The notes: generated by a model not told the origin, from the letters alone. A stretch of 64,000 nt of DNA from Echinometra lucunter (GCA_029962745.1 CM057155.1:29402483-29466482), one strand, 5' to 3'; positions 11,946 to 24,539 are shown, numbered from the stretch's first letter. Numbers and translations: made by a program.

Positions 11946-12972
11946 CATCAGGAAATGGATTCAGCATGGCATCGCCACCATGTCCCGCCAGGATAAGAAG
12001 GTCCTTTTTGTAGGAGACTCCATCATTAGAAACTTGGAGGATTATTTATATCATTTAAATTTGGACTATGACTACGATGTTCTTTGTTTTCCGGGAGCGA
12101 AAGTGAGTGATTTAAGACATTTTGTGAAGGAACATTTTTATGACATATTGTACGAAGAAAAAACTACACATATCGTTGTTCATGTTGGAACGAATGGAAG
12201 AAGAAAGGCATCTGGGAGAAAGATCAGCGGGACTTCATCAAACTTGTAAACACTTTAAGTGAATTATTTCGACGTGCACATATTATATTTTCAGGTATTT
12301 TACCACGTTGGGACTGTGAGGAACTATATGAAAAATCACTTCATTACAATACACAGATTGAACAATTATGTACAAAGCTACATTGTGGATATGTTGATCT
12401 TAGCGATACCATATTGGAACTTGATGATGGATTTGGTGATAATGGATTTTTTAATGATGGACTGCATCTAAGTGCGTTAGGTAAAGCTTTTTTTTCACAC
12501 TCCTTGGATTTGTATTTAGTATCATTGTTTGCAAAACAAAGTAAAAAAAACTTCTACTTCGTGTGCATGGATTCCTAAAGAACTAAAAAGGATTTGGACC
12601 TCCAAACCACAGAAGCGAATTGATCAGAAAGAGACAAGTGCTAATTCCTTTGTGAGTAATAGGAAAAAGAACAAAAGAAAGTGTCAGCCTACATGTAAAA
12701 GAAGTCGAACGTACATCACATCAGATGGATTTATTCATCCAGGGAAGGTTGTAAAGATCAAGCCACCACCCAAGCTACCCCCAGGACAACACATTGGCAG
12801 AAAAATTGTTGGATGGATTCCATACAAGCTAGTACCGGTACATACTCTTTGCAAAGGAAATGCCAGCAATGTGTCACTACCAGCACCAAGAAAGGAGTAT
12901 GTTAAGAGGAAAAATGCTAAAAGACAGAGAAGAAGGAAAGATAGGACAGCTCACCAGAGAAAGAAGAAAAAG
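11946..12972 (+). CDS. SGNH/GDSL-hydrolase-like protein, frames broken twice
   Basis: After an acceptor (TTTCAG/C), an ATG in an ideal vertebrate-type context (GCCACCATGT, 11980) opens an SGNH hydrolase-like domain. Block I is FVGDSIIRN with the nucleophile Ser, block III is HVGTN, and block V with the catalytic Asp and His is NDGLHLSALGKAF. A basic tail follows and the exon ends at AAG/GTATGT. The domain is read in frame 1 to about 12200, frame 3 to about 12545, then frame 1 again. Both shifts lie in A-rich runs, so they may be sequencing errors or decay. SGNH domains of this style occur in some retroelements (CR1 ORF1, Ngaro-type) and as stand-alone animal genes; I cannot tell which this is. 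Confidence 0.6.
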
Positions 12973-15900
12973 GTATGTTGTCATTTCTTATGTATGTTCA
13001 TCATCGCCTGGCTTGTACTGTAGAAGGGCAGTAGCATGCATGTTAACAGACATTACTGTGTGGCAATAGTTTAAGGGCAATATGCAAAATATTGGGAGGT
13101 TAAGTTTCAATGCCATTCTCCTTGGCCAATAGGAAGGCAAACTGGTATGGACATAATGCAAATCCTACTGCCCGTTTGTTAGCCAATCAACAAATACAGA
13201 TTTTTGTCATCTAAAGGACGACATGTTGGTCTAATTCAGTTGTATAAATTCATATACATGTAGGCCTCATGTACATACAATACATGTATGAGTATATTAC
13301 TACCAGCAATCCAGTAATGTAATTCATTAGAAATACATGTTTGTCAGAAGGTATTCCATTATCAATTACTGAGACAGTGATTATGCATGTAGATACTGCA
13401 TTTCATTGCCATGATTACTGAAAACTAGTTTACTTTATTTAATTTCCTCCTTGCTTTATTTTGTGATCAGTAACATACAAAGAGAGGGGGAAAAAAGACA
13501 CACAATGTGCTGTGTTTGCATCATATGTTACATGTATATGGAGTTTTATTGTTACAAGAGCTCACAAATTTGTTTACAGTACTAATTGCTGTCTCCAAAT
13601 ATAAGACCTGTCAACTAATTTGACAATTAAAGAACTTATTTCTTCATGCACATATATGTTAGTATGCCTTGTTTCATCAAGATTTTTTCTTTTCTTGGAG
13701 TTAGACCTGAGATCTACATGTGTATATATATATTTATCTGTGTCGTGATTTGCACGAAGTCGAAACCAAACTTTTCTTGATGACAGTTTGGTCTTTGAAG
13801 AAATGGCAGAAACTATTTTTGTTATAAAACGGTATCAAAATCGGTTTGATATCTTTCTCGGCTGAAAACCATAGTGCAATGTGAAAAGATACTCAATACT
13901 GAGACTATTATATTTTACCTCTTAACAAACGTTTTAGTATGCAGTCATTTTGTTACCATTGCATTTAAGGATCTCTTATAGACACTATTTTTCATGTGTG
14001 CCTACATGTAGCAATATTGTGTTCAAGATTTTATTCTATATAAAGTTGTGTTAACATTTTATATCAACAGGAAATTTCATGGATCAGTTGTCTTTCATAT
14101 TTGTGAGCCTCCAGAGTAATAAGATAAAATGAAGTGTGCATGTTTGACTTTGAACCTTCAGTGTTTTAGCTGTAAGAGTGGGAAAGTGAATAGATATGTT
14201 TTTATTTGTTGTTGTTGTTGATGTATGTGCTGAATACCATGTGAAAACACTTATAATCGACACAAGTTTTCAGAACGGATGGATGTTTCATAAAGTAAGT
14301 TACAAATGACTTTGCACACAAGTGGTGACCCTTTCTTGTGCTGAATGATATATTCCTTTGTAACTGGATTAGCACCTGAGAACATTGGCGGCGGAAGCAA
14401 ACAATTTAGGGGGACCACCTGAAATTATGGGATGGATGCGGGTAAAAAATGTGACAAGCAAAAAAAAAGAAGGGTATCAACCACAATCACCCCCCAAAAA
14501 AGGTTATGAACAAAAAATTTAGGGGGGGGGGTTGTCCCCCCACCTCAAATTTAGGGGGACGGGTCCCCCCTCCCCTCCCCCCCTGCCGTCTAAGCTTGAG
14601 AATATGTTGTGCATGAAGTTGTGCGTAGCTTTATGAATAGCTTTATTAGAACTCTCCTGGGGCGTTGCAGAAAGAGTCAAGTTTATACGCAACTCAAATT
14701 TCAAGCGCAAGTTCTTTATAATTATGTGCATTCATTGGTTAAAAAGCAAATTGTGTTTGATCAGAACTTTCTGCAACGGACTCAGGACTATGTAGCTGAA
14801 CAAAATCATTTAATGGTAGTCATGTTATTGTATACATAAGTTATCAAAATAATTTTGGCTTCAACCCCCCAATGTAAAAATGCAGTGTAGACTCATCCAA
14901 CATTCTATGCTAGAACTTCAAAAAATGTTAATAATTGTTAAATTAATTAATTTTGCATGTCATTCAGTGCATTGCATGGATCCAATCAGTGTAAATCCCA
15001 AGGCACAACACTATGTAACACTATGGCTCGATCAATCTGAACCCCTCCCCCTTAGTTTAAAATATGATTTCTCCTGTTTTTCAACTGCAATGGATAACAT
15101 GAGTTTACTACGAAACTATGGACAGTCGGTTTAAAATTCCAAGAAGGAAGTCTGTTTTATTGCTAGCTCTTGAGTTTGTTAAATTTTGTTTTTAAATATG
15201 TTATTATTCATATCTGGATCCAAGAATTTATACGAAAGGTGGTTTTGTTTCTGGGAAACTAGATTGCAGGCCAAGCATAGATCTCCGCGGTAGAGATCTA
15301 CTGGCAACGCTTGTATGCCTGGCCGGTCAGCTGCGAAATCCATACACTAAGTTGGTTACGTGGGACCGAAGAAATTAATCACGGGCTAAATAACCAAAAT
15401 CCAAAGCTTAATTTTGTCTTAGAAGAACAGTTTTATCCCTTGAATTGAATAATGATGGAATTATTTTCATAATTTGCACAGGACATTCACAAAACGTTTG
15501 TTTTCATGGAATAATCCTGACGGAAAAAGTGTCGCCCTTCGAGAAAGTTCGTTCCCATCGTCGCACTCGGAGCTCTGACCAATCAGGTGATCGCATTTTC
15601 GCGAAACCTGGAATCTTGTCATATTCGTCAAAATTAACTATGCAAGGCAATGATTTATTCGTTCACCTGACCCGTGCAAACAATTTTGTGATATAATCAG
15701 ACATTAAACTTAAAGGTAAGATTATATTCTTTCAACTAGTACCTCAAACATTTTGCTTTTGGGTCATTACGCTGGTCTATTTTACCCATGTTTAAAGGTG
15801 AAAAATATTCATATGTTTTGATGATTTTCATCCGAATTAATCATATTTTACATGTTTAATTCTTCAAATTGGTTAAGTTTACGAGAAAGAACAACTCTTA

Positions 15901-16076
15901 AGCTTTCGAATGGTATATAACTCAACGTAATTGGGATATGATTTCGGGTCTTACAAGGGCAGTAGAAATTCGGTCTCCCAGCTCATTACGTATTCAAGCC
16001 GGCGAGAGTCTTGCATACGCGTACGATAAAATAGCGGACTTTTCTCAGTGTTGCGGGCTGACTGAAAGAGGGTCTT
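12973..16076. other. Non-coding part of the 7.4 kb insertion
   Basis: No further exon could be supported. A C/G-rich low-complexity patch lies at 14510-14590. A locally palindromic AGATCTCCGCGG patch lies near 15285-15305. A candidate donor AAAG/GTAAGA lies at about 15715, after another CpG-bearing stretch (15500-15620). Confidence 0.5.
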
Positions 16077-16706
16077 GTTATCTAGCTGTTTGTGGGGTCC
16101 TCTGACCACTGTCCACTTTGGAATGTGGTTCCTTTCACACTAATCTTTATTTACTTTCTCCTTTCACTGGGTAGTTTTGGGTTTGTAGTAATGAACGCAC
16201 GGGTCGTTCACATTGTAGTAATTTAATTTGATTTAAATTTAATCTTGTGCTGTAATATATTAGTTGCATAGTGTAAATGGCTATATGTTGTTTCTCATCA
16301 TTGAACTATAGTCTTAAGTCACAAAGTTATGAATTAGCTATAGTATATGTCCGCTTTGAATATAATTAACTCGATTTCTCTTTGTAATCATTAATTCAAT
16401 ACTAGACATTAATTGTTCACTTCAAATGATAGTTTTCGTGATTAATATAAGCAGAATCAAGTTCACCTTATGTACATATAATCTGTATCATTTGTTAGAT
16501 TAGTTGTTTGTTACCTTTATTTTCATATACTTATTTTGTTTATTTACTTTGTTTATTTGTAGTTCTTACGGCCTTGGCTAAAGCATAGAGATGGTTTTAC
16601 GGATTGAGAAGAAACTTTTACAGAATAAAGTCTTTAGCTAAACCAGTACTTGAGAATGTGTCATTTATCGCCGTTATTTGTATTGTCAATCATCGGGGCA
16701 GGCACA
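16077..16706. mobile_element. LTR-like right end of the insertion (tentative)
   Basis: A purine run (GAAAGAGGG) is followed by TGTTATC, then about 630 bp with an AATAAA near 16623 and a final GGCACA at the 5-bp duplication. That layout is what a 3' LTR looks like. No second copy was found at the left end, so it is only a suggestion. Confidence 0.3.
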
Positions 16707-17297
16707 GTCATGTTTGATAATAATATGTCTCTAAAGACCCATGTGAACAACGTATGCAGATCTGCCTCGTTTGCATTGCATAAAATTGGTAGCATCCGTC
16801 AATTTCTTACAAAAAAGACCACCCAGAGGCTTGTTCAGGCACTGGTCATGTCTCGCATTGACTTTTGCAACAGTCTTCTGTATGGTCTACCTGATACACA
16901 GATTAACAAACTGCAGAGAATACAAAATTCAGCAGCCAGGCTTATTGCTAAACGTCGTTCACGTGAGTCTGTCACTCCACTGCTAAGGGAGCTTCATATG
17001 CTAAGGGTTCGTGAACGAATTGATTTTAAGATCCTCTTGCTTACTTTCCAATGTTTGATAAAATCAGCTCCAGTCTATCTTCAACAATTAATATCAGAAT
17101 ACTCACCCTCCTGCAACTTGCGCTCATGCAAGAAATCACTCTTAGCAGTTCCTGCCATCAACACCCAGTCTTATGGTTCCCGATCTTTTTGTTCAGCATC
17201 CCCTCAACTTTGGAACAACCTACCTCAGAGCATAAAACAAGCAGACTCAACTGACAAATTCAAATCTATGTTAAAAACTCACCTTTTTGTTAAATAG
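16707..17297 (+). pseudogene. LINE ORF2 C-terminal region
   Basis: This resumes the LINE coding sequence after the 7.4 kb insertion. It is open to its natural stop at 17295-17297 and shows the usual L2/CR1 C-terminal landmarks: MFDNNMSLKTHVNNVCRSA, LVQALVMSRIDFCNSLLYGL, KLQRIQNSAARLI, LRELHMLRVRERIDFKILLL, GSRSFCSASPQLWNNLP and FKSMLKTHLF. This part is intact and looks younger than the RT half only because it escaped the indels. An ATG at 16650 lies in the inserted DNA and is not the start. Confidence 0.92.
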
Positions 17298-17520
17298 ATC
17301 ATCCTTAGCATATGCTGCTTCAACTGTCTACTTTCAACTGTCAACATGTATAATTTAATTTTAGCTGAAATTTCTTGTCTTCCTATTTATTTTCCTTAAG
17401 CGCTTAGAGACATTCTTTGTGATAAGCACTATATAAATGTTGTTAATTATTATTATTATTATAATAATGATGATGATAATAGTAATGATCATAACGATAA
17501 TAATAATAACAACAATAAGA
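17298..17520 (+). mobile_element. LINE 3' UTR and ATT-rich tail
   Basis: After the stop the sequence ends with GCGCTTAGAGACATTC, GATAAGCACTATATAAATG, then an (ATT/ATA)n microsatellite from about 17441. This short GCGCTTAG...ATATAAAT end followed by a microsatellite instead of poly(A) is typical of L2/CR1-type LINEs. It marks the true right end of the element. Confidence 0.8.
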
Positions 17521-17738
17521 AGTAGAAGAGGAAGAAAAAGAAAGCCAATGTTAAAGATGATAACGATATTGACAACAATAATAAGACCTCAGTTTAGGAT
17601 GATAATGAGATTTTGCACTGAAGGCAAACATTCCAATGTTGATATCAGAATAGTCATGATGGGCATGGATGCATGAAACAGTGGATGGGAACCTGAATAT
17701 ATAATCACTCAGAAAAAAATCGATTCTTTGTACCTATC

Positions 17739-17820
17739 TATGGTGGCCCTGCCCTGAAGTAATCTAGTCATGTGCAACGTGAATATCGCGACCCGTGACG
17801 CAAAGTTCAGGACCCGGGAT
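17739..17820 (+). mobile_element. Truncated end of the ATGGTGGCCCTGA MITE family
   Basis: About 80 bp starting TATGGTGGCCCTG and including CATGTGCAACGTGAAT, CGCGACCCGTGACG and TTCAGGACCCGGGA match the terminal part of the complete element at 52208-52879. The other end is missing and a GA-rich stretch follows. Confidence 0.7.
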
Positions 17821-17869
17821 GAGAGAGAGAGGGGGGAGGGAGGAGGAAGGAGGGGAAAAGAAAAGAGAA

Positions 17870-18450
17870 GTAAGGTGCCCAAATAAACTCATGTTCGGCT
17901 TATTTTGCTTGTGTATTTTGACGACGAAATAACACTGGTACCACGAAAGAGAATGCATGTTTCCTCTTGCTCGTCGCATGCGGTATTATATTTAAATACA
18001 GGATGTTTTCGGAAAGCAAACACATTCGGCAAGTGGGGTGAACATGTATATAATTAAGATATCTTTAGGCCTATCACTATGATGTATTTTGATTAAGAAA
18101 TGTCACTTCCACCGTGATATGTTTCCTCCCTCACTGCACTCGCTTGCATATTTAGATATGGGAGGTCTTTGAAAGCAAATGAATTAGGCAAGCGAGGTGA
18201 TCAAATATATCAAAATAAATATCTTGAAGGCCCATCGTGTATTATGATGAAGAACTTTCACTTCTATCATGAAAAGGAGTATATATATATTTTTCCTCGC
18301 TCGTAGACCCTATAATATTCAGATATAAGATGGATTTGGGAAAGCAAACGAATCCAGCAAGCGAGGTGACCAAATGTACATGTGTAAATCAGATATCTTA
18401 TAGTTCCATCGTGCATTTTGATGAAGAATTATCACTTCTACCATGAGAAA
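17870..18450 (+). repeat. Degenerate tandem repeat, unit about 160 bp, about 4 copies
   Basis: Landmarks GGAAAGCAAAC, GGCAAGCGAGGTGA, ATCGTG/ATTTTGATGAAGAA and TCACTTCTACCATGA recur at about 18011, 18171 and 18339, with an older unit at 17880. Units differ by many substitutions. No coding potential. Confidence 0.75.
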
Positions 18451-18458
18451 GAGTAAAG

Positions 18459-18464
18459 ATATAT

Positions 18465-18512
<48 letters not shown>
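18459..18512. repeat. Microsatellite (TA/CA)n
   Basis: A run of AC followed by a run of AT. Confidence 0.95.
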
Positions 18513-18517
<5 letters not shown>

Positions 18518-18529
18518 CAACTGTATCTG

Positions 18530-19055
18530 TGGGGACAATTGTCGATATATCCCCTCACTGTGGGGACACAAAATAGTTATGGGGACATAAGAATGTCCCC
18601 ATAAACAAATCGCTTAATAACAGTAACGTCTGTACGATTCATCATGTGAGCTGCAAAAGGTATTTGAAGGAGGTGAGTTAGTATTCAACTGTGTCGGCAC
18701 TTTTGTTAAATACAGCCTTTTTTTAACATTAAAGTAATTTATTCCTAACGGGGAATACAGTAACTTCTCGCCGTGTTTCAAAGGGAAATGTCTCCATCTC
18801 GCGGCAAACCGTGCACAGTTTTATAGTAGTACCCTCGCAGTTTCGCTAATGTCCGCCTAACTTTGTCTCTATACATTTAGCGGATATACATACAATGTCC
18901 CCATAACATGATCATAACAATGTTCTTGCAAAAAGGCATTAAGCGGATATATCAATATATAATGTCCCCATAAATCAGTCTGTATAACATGATCATAAGA
19001 ATGTTCTTGCAAAAAGGCATTTAGCGAATATATCAATATATAATGTCCCTGATAG
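18530..19055. repeat. TGTCCCC-motif repeats, including an 81-bp tandem
   Basis: TGTCCCCATAA and its complement recur throughout. Two units beginning CATGATCATAA and containing GTTCTTGCAAAAAGGCATT and ATATATCAATATATAATG start at 18907 and 18988, with a third partial unit before them. Confidence 0.75.
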
Positions 19056-22000
19056 AATGATGATGCAACTACCCATTCTAATCAAAAAGAAGAAATGGAC
19101 CAATCCGACCAAAATGATCTTTCTTGGCCATTTTCTCAGTTAAGATGCGTGCGACTTATTGGTGGTTTCGAGCCGGCGGGTTCACATTTATGATCGGAAT
19201 AGTGTCACTGACAATTTCTATCGAAGAAACAAATAAAAATTAAAAAATTAAGAAATGCATATGAAATTTCAAGCAATAGAATATGTAAGAAACCAACTTT
19301 GATACCAAATTTCTTTTAATCAGAATCGAAGAAATAGTCTCTGAACAAAAAAAATTGCAGTTTAGTGGCTTTATTTTTAGATTTATAGCCAAATTCTAAT
19401 TTCATGCATAAATTAGTGTAATTAATTCATATAAAATGAAATAAAAAGATTTAGTGAAATTTAACTATAAATTTTTGTCATGACCATGTTATCCGCGGTC
19501 AAGATTTTAGGGAAGGGGCCATAATGCCCCCCACCACACAACGGTATAACCTGACCAGACATACACTGGGAGTATTAGGGTTAAATATTTCAAAAGTTTT
19601 CAAATTGTTTTGTGCTCTCTACATACACAGACACAATTATGTTGTGAAAGCAGGATGTCAGAATCCAGTGGATATTTCTACAACGAGGATGAGGAAGTAT
19701 ACTGCAACATTGCTCCAGGCATGCATTTGATTATTGCATTATGAGTTCTCATTTCATTTCATTTCAATTATTTCGATATTCCAATTCCACAAATAAAAAC
19801 CATGAAAAAATACAAACTAGAATTGATACAGATATGATAAAAAGCACATAAAAATAAAAATAGACAATATTCAAATATACAAGAGGGTTACCAAAAGCCA
19901 AAGAGGCTTATCAAAGCCGTAAGCCTGAGTCGAATCGATTTTTAAGCCGGTGTTCGATCGAAGACGTCGAACTCCGATTTCGTTTTGATGAATTCGATGC
20001 ATCGACGAAATTACCAAATTGACTAGAAAACACAGAATCTTTTGTTTGATAGTCCTGTTAAACACAATTTATCTTCATATTTTCAAAACTTTAATTTGCT
20101 TACTTGTATCCTACTCTCTTTTGTGAGTTTTGCAGGAAACGCATCAAGAGAACGAACTGGTCGCTCGATGATCGAGCAGCTACTACATACTTGTTTTCGA
20201 TTCGTTCAGTACGCAACGCTCCGTATATCCTGCAACATATGCACGATGACTCGATCGTAGCCTCACTTTCAATCATGTGATCACTCTCGTTTTGAAAGCG
20301 ATCACATGATCAATGTTGTACAGGCGCATCTTTTCAAAATGTGTTGACTGTTGACTCAAGACAATGCATGAATTCTTTCATTTCTTTGCATGGTTTTTGA
20401 CGAGTTTTTTAATGCTTGCAATTAAATTACGGTCATTGTTCCTCCCGATAAAAAGGGGTTTCATCCACATGACTAGTATTATCATTTGTGCGTCACATGT
20501 TTCATCAACATTTGTCAAGTGAATCATTTCAAATCGAGGAAAAAAATCGTCTATAGAAATCATCATAATGATTCCCATGTAGTTCGTGTTAATGACAGTT
20601 GCATCATTTGCATGCTATTTATTTGCAACTTTGCATTACGACTAAAAAAAACCCTCATAAGTAACTTTGAGAAAGAACTTAAGCAAACAGTAAAGATAAG
20701 AAAGTAATTGTTCTTTCTTACATTTAGAAATATCTCATTTAGTTCGTTTGTCTGTCATCCGTAATTATGCACCCCTATTGAGAAATGGCATTTTCCACAA
20801 TAGTCAGTCATGCTGACGTGATGTGATTTTTGGGGTTAGTCTACTCTGTGTAGGGGAACTAAAAAGTAACAACAAAGAAGTAACGGATCTGGTCAGTCAA
20901 ACTCATAAAATGAATGATCTAATCCCTTTTGCTTGTATGCAGAATCTGATTTATTTGTTTTTTTTTCTTCCGAAAATGGCCTCGCTGGATGTTTTATATG
21001 TCTGCGATTTTGTTTCAGATTTATCATTCACCCTGTCCCAAAATGGTTATGTACGCGAAAACGAAAGACCTGTGCTATCGCGATAGCCAGGCCTAGCATG
21101 GGAAAGGCTTGCATGCTCGATGAGTCATCATCTCTCCTTGCACTAGCACTGCACACCATAGTTTCGTCATTCAGTCATGAATTTGAATAATTTTGGAAAT
21201 AGTTCTTCGATTACCAAATTGAACGAAGCAAAGTGGATTATAAATGGTCTCACATATAAAGAAATTACAATTATTTAATTTTTGATCTATGTCTGATGAG
21301 GTCATTTCGTGAAAGAACATAACAAAATAAATATAGCTTTATCAAGGTCTGGTAAAATACTAGACGAGTCTTAGACGTTGCCTAGTGACCAGGCCAGGAA
21401 TGTAGTCCAGTTCATGACTGAAGGACACCTGCGCTGCACCCAGCTATCTCTCTCCCCGTCTCTTCATGTTACTAGGCAGTATTGGCGCGAGACAAGCATA
21501 TATAAATATTCATCGCAGGCTCGTACGGTTTTGAGATGAAATGTCCAATAAAGGGTCTTCTAAAATTCATAACTCTAAAATGGGTTGGTCCTGAGACGAA
21601 GTAACGAGTGCTCTGATTGGCCAATTTTTTTCTGCATCGGCAGGGAAAGTTTGGGGTCACCAAACTTTCTAGTTTTCTTGTAAACACGGCAAACCACAAA
21701 ACATGGACCCATTGTCGCGAATGGGTTAATTCTACGTACGACATACATGTGATGTGAGTCTGGATGGGATGTCTTGGATGTGTTTGCATTTAACTTGAAA
21801 AAAAAAATGATGTAAGTTGACAAAAGTTGTTTTGAAATAAAACACAAAAACGCTCGAGTATATTTTCTTAGGATAGTTTAAAAATTAATAATAAGGGAAA
21901 GAGGACTGCGGCGATTGCAGACTTGTAAACAGGGCGTTATCTTGGCTAAATAACCATCAAATTGCGGCAAATTTTCAGCGGCGCGAGAGCTTCAGATTCA

Positions 22001-22334
22001 TCGGCCATGCACCCATCGATGCATCGATGTTCGATCGGTGCAAAGCCGTCGAACACCGGTTTCTGAAAAAATCGATATGACTCAGGGGATTGCCCATGAT
22101 ATTGTAATACAAATACTTGGATGATTTTTATAACCCTCATTTTTGGGTGTTGCACTCCTTGTTAAAGAACTGTGTACTATATACTTTTACATCGTCCCGT
22201 CAGTGATGTACTGAGACAGATGACATCATGTCCGAACAGTTACAGCAAAATCATAGTGAGGCTAAAACCCTCTTTCAAAAAAAGTATATGTGGAATAATG
22301 AATAGTAAAAGATTACAAAACAACACGGCACAAC
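19056..22334. other. No gene seen; possible old TIR element 19924-22086
   Basis: AT-rich with no recognisable protein. CCTGAGTCGAATCGATTTTT at 19924 and the complement of the sequence ending at 22086 (CCTGAGTCATATCGATTTTT) form an imperfect inverted pair of about 40 bp, both leading into CCGGTGTTCGA. No target duplication was found. A TGATCACATGATCA-type palindrome lies near 20300. The pair may be the ends of a 2.2 kb non-autonomous transposon. Confidence 0.4.
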
Positions 22335-22726
22335 TAGGACTGCACAATATGATGATAATATCAAAATATCGCAACATTCGAACTTCAATGAATAGACGAT
22401 ATTGGGTCCATGATATATTGCCTATCACAATATTGTAAACAGTTTGATTTTAATGTGTTTCAGACAAGAAATCTACCTTGAAAGTACTATGAAACACAGA
22501 CCATCCCAATTACCCTAATCAACTCACAGGATCCCCAGGGAAAGGGTCATAAAAATTCATTCCTTAACATTTTATTCCCCATCTCCACATCTGTTAGTCT
22601 TAGCTGAAAAAAAGTGGTATGTGAAAAATTTCTTGACATTGTTTGACGATTATTCATTGGGGACGGCATATGGCCATATCATGCTTTTTACAGCTGGCAA
22701 TAAATATGCAATATCGTGCAGCCCTA
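22335..22726. mobile_element. hAT-type MITE, 392 bp, 8-bp duplication GGCACAAC
   Basis: The left end is TAGGACTGCACAATATGATG and the complement of the right end is TAGGGCTGCACGATATTGCA. The element is flanked on both sides by GGCACAAC (22327-22334 and 22727-22734). An 8-bp duplication with a TAGGGCTGCACGATAT terminus is diagnostic of hAT-superfamily MITEs. The interior is non-coding and AT-rich. Both duplications are intact, so it is a relatively recent insertion. Confidence 0.92.
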
Positions 22727-22734
22727 GGCACAAC

Positions 22735-24539
22735 ACAACACAACACAAACTCAGTGCCCCACTCTTAGATAATGAGGCTTCACTATCGTCATATACTGCA
22801 AACATATCCATTAACTAGCATGACTAAAAGATTTGAGTACACCTTAAGGGAAGCCATCATAATTCTCTTAAAGAGTTGTGACAGAGAGGCGCCGCCGTCC
22901 ACAAATTTTGTGTGGGGGCAGAGCGTCGCATCGAGTTACCAAGCATCGCCGATCATCGCTTACGGGATGGGCGACCCAATTACGCTCCGTATGCAATGTG
23001 ACAGCCCAATTAAATACACTTCTATGCTCTGCTCCTCAACCGTCCGGGATGTTTACAACCGCAAGCCCAGTCACTTACGGAGGGGAGTATCATAGGTGAA
23101 AACAATTTGTTTTACGAATTTATTTTGGTATTTATTATGAAAATCTCTCGTTTAAAAGATACCCCACCACTATAACACTACCCTAACGCATTTCATGTGG
23201 GGTGTACCAACTCCTAATTCCCAAACTCTGTTTAAAGTCTTATCATTGCCTTGCATCTTCACATGAGAGATGGTGGTTTTGGATACGCCTGCACTCCTCA
23301 TCTTATGTAATAGCGTAAACAAACTCTTACTGGGCACTGCCTGAAAAGAGATGGAAAGTAGGGGAAATATGTATTTTACTTGTTTTAAGATATCAAAATG
23401 TCCAGAAATCACTCATAATTTACATGAAGACCCATATTAAACTTCAAAGCAAAATGACCCAGGATTGGCGATATACAACATTTTCGGCAATATCGTGTTT
23501 CAGGCCCCACCTCTAATATAGTTTGAATGTGGGGGCTGATTTCCCCCGCGAATATTCTCAGTTCAATAGCTGATCGATCATGAAACTAATTTTAACATTT
23601 AACACTTTACTTAGAATAGTCAATCGACCCACTCACTAATACATATATGATGGGGGCCCCTTATATGCGCACCTAAAATTTCACTTGAAAATTGACTGTA
23701 CTGAAAATTTCATTAAATCCAAATGTTATTTTCACAAGAATAGACGACGCTGTCATTTTGACACTAAAAATGGGAAGGTTCCCTTGTCTGCGCACTCAAT
23801 CCACTTTACACGCAGTTCAAGGATTTTTTTCATGAAAGGTGGCAATTTTTGAGGCATGTGAGTGAAAATACATAAAATAGATGTTCTTACCAGTTTTCCG
23901 TTATTTTTTCACACAAAATTGGTATGAAGATAATTGTGTTTGTTGCGTCTTTCGTAATGTTAGAATCGCACAGTCACGCGTATGCGCAGACTTGGGCACT
24001 GCACAGACAAGGAGCACCAAGACAAACTTGTGTTTACGGCCCTACCAAAACGGGATAGTGATATGATTATCACGGTAATGGGGGCTGATGAGCATCAGCC
24101 ACCGATTCTGTGTTAATTGTATTTGAATCCCTTTTGGTGGGGCCGTAAACATAAGTAATATATGAGAGTTTCAAAAGAAGATTTTAGTGATAACAATAAT
24201 AAAGCGTGTTGATCGATCACACTCTTTTGTAAAATTATAATGATAGTCGTTCTAAGTTACTCCAGACGAGTAGACGAGTACTCAGTCAGGTTAGGAGTGG
24301 GGTAATCAATAATGATGTATGTGGGCATCAGCCTCACTAACTATGCATTAATTAAGTGGGGCCTGAAACACGATTATGCACATTTTTCACTCTTCAATCT
24401 AGCCCCTACATGCTTCCCTTCTACCTTCCGCTCTCCTCTATCATGCTTATCTCTCTCTCTGATCACCCTGTCAAGGTTGCTTCTCTGGGTTCACACTCAT
24501 TTGCTTACCTGGCAAACAGGAGGGGCAAAAATTTTTCTG
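22735..24539. other. No gene seen
   Basis: Holds a short copy of an AAGGGAAGCCATCATAA sequence (22850) also present in segment A, and a CpG-rich patch at 22890-23090. A TATCGTGTTTCAGGCCCCAC (23491-23510) is facing its complement at 24355, orientated as ends of two different elements. No coding pattern recognised. Confidence 0.5.

Larger units (their letters stand above)
9323..16706. mobile_element. 7.4 kb insertion with 5-bp duplication, TGT...ACA ends
   Basis: The LINE coding sequence is cut at codon NLGV and rejoins at MFDNNMSL. The 7384 bp between starts TGTAACAG and ends GGCACA and is flanked by GTCAT on both sides. TG...CA ends plus a 5-bp duplication are typical of integrase-type insertions. 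I could not find matching long terminal repeats; the right end alone looks LTR-like. The two ends share only a weak inverted resemblance (TGTNNCNGC). It carries an SGNH-hydrolase-like gene and no recognisable polymerase, integrase or transposase. The insertion is well supported; its class is open. Confidence 0.7.

Noticed and set aside
15270..15330. tRNA-like patch with paired AGATCT arms
   Set aside because: No T-loop or anticodon arrangement; simple palindrome.
23491..24373. Inverted TATCGTGTTTCAGGCCCCAC pair as ends of one transposon
   Set aside because: The ends face the wrong way for an element lying between them; possibly two elements.
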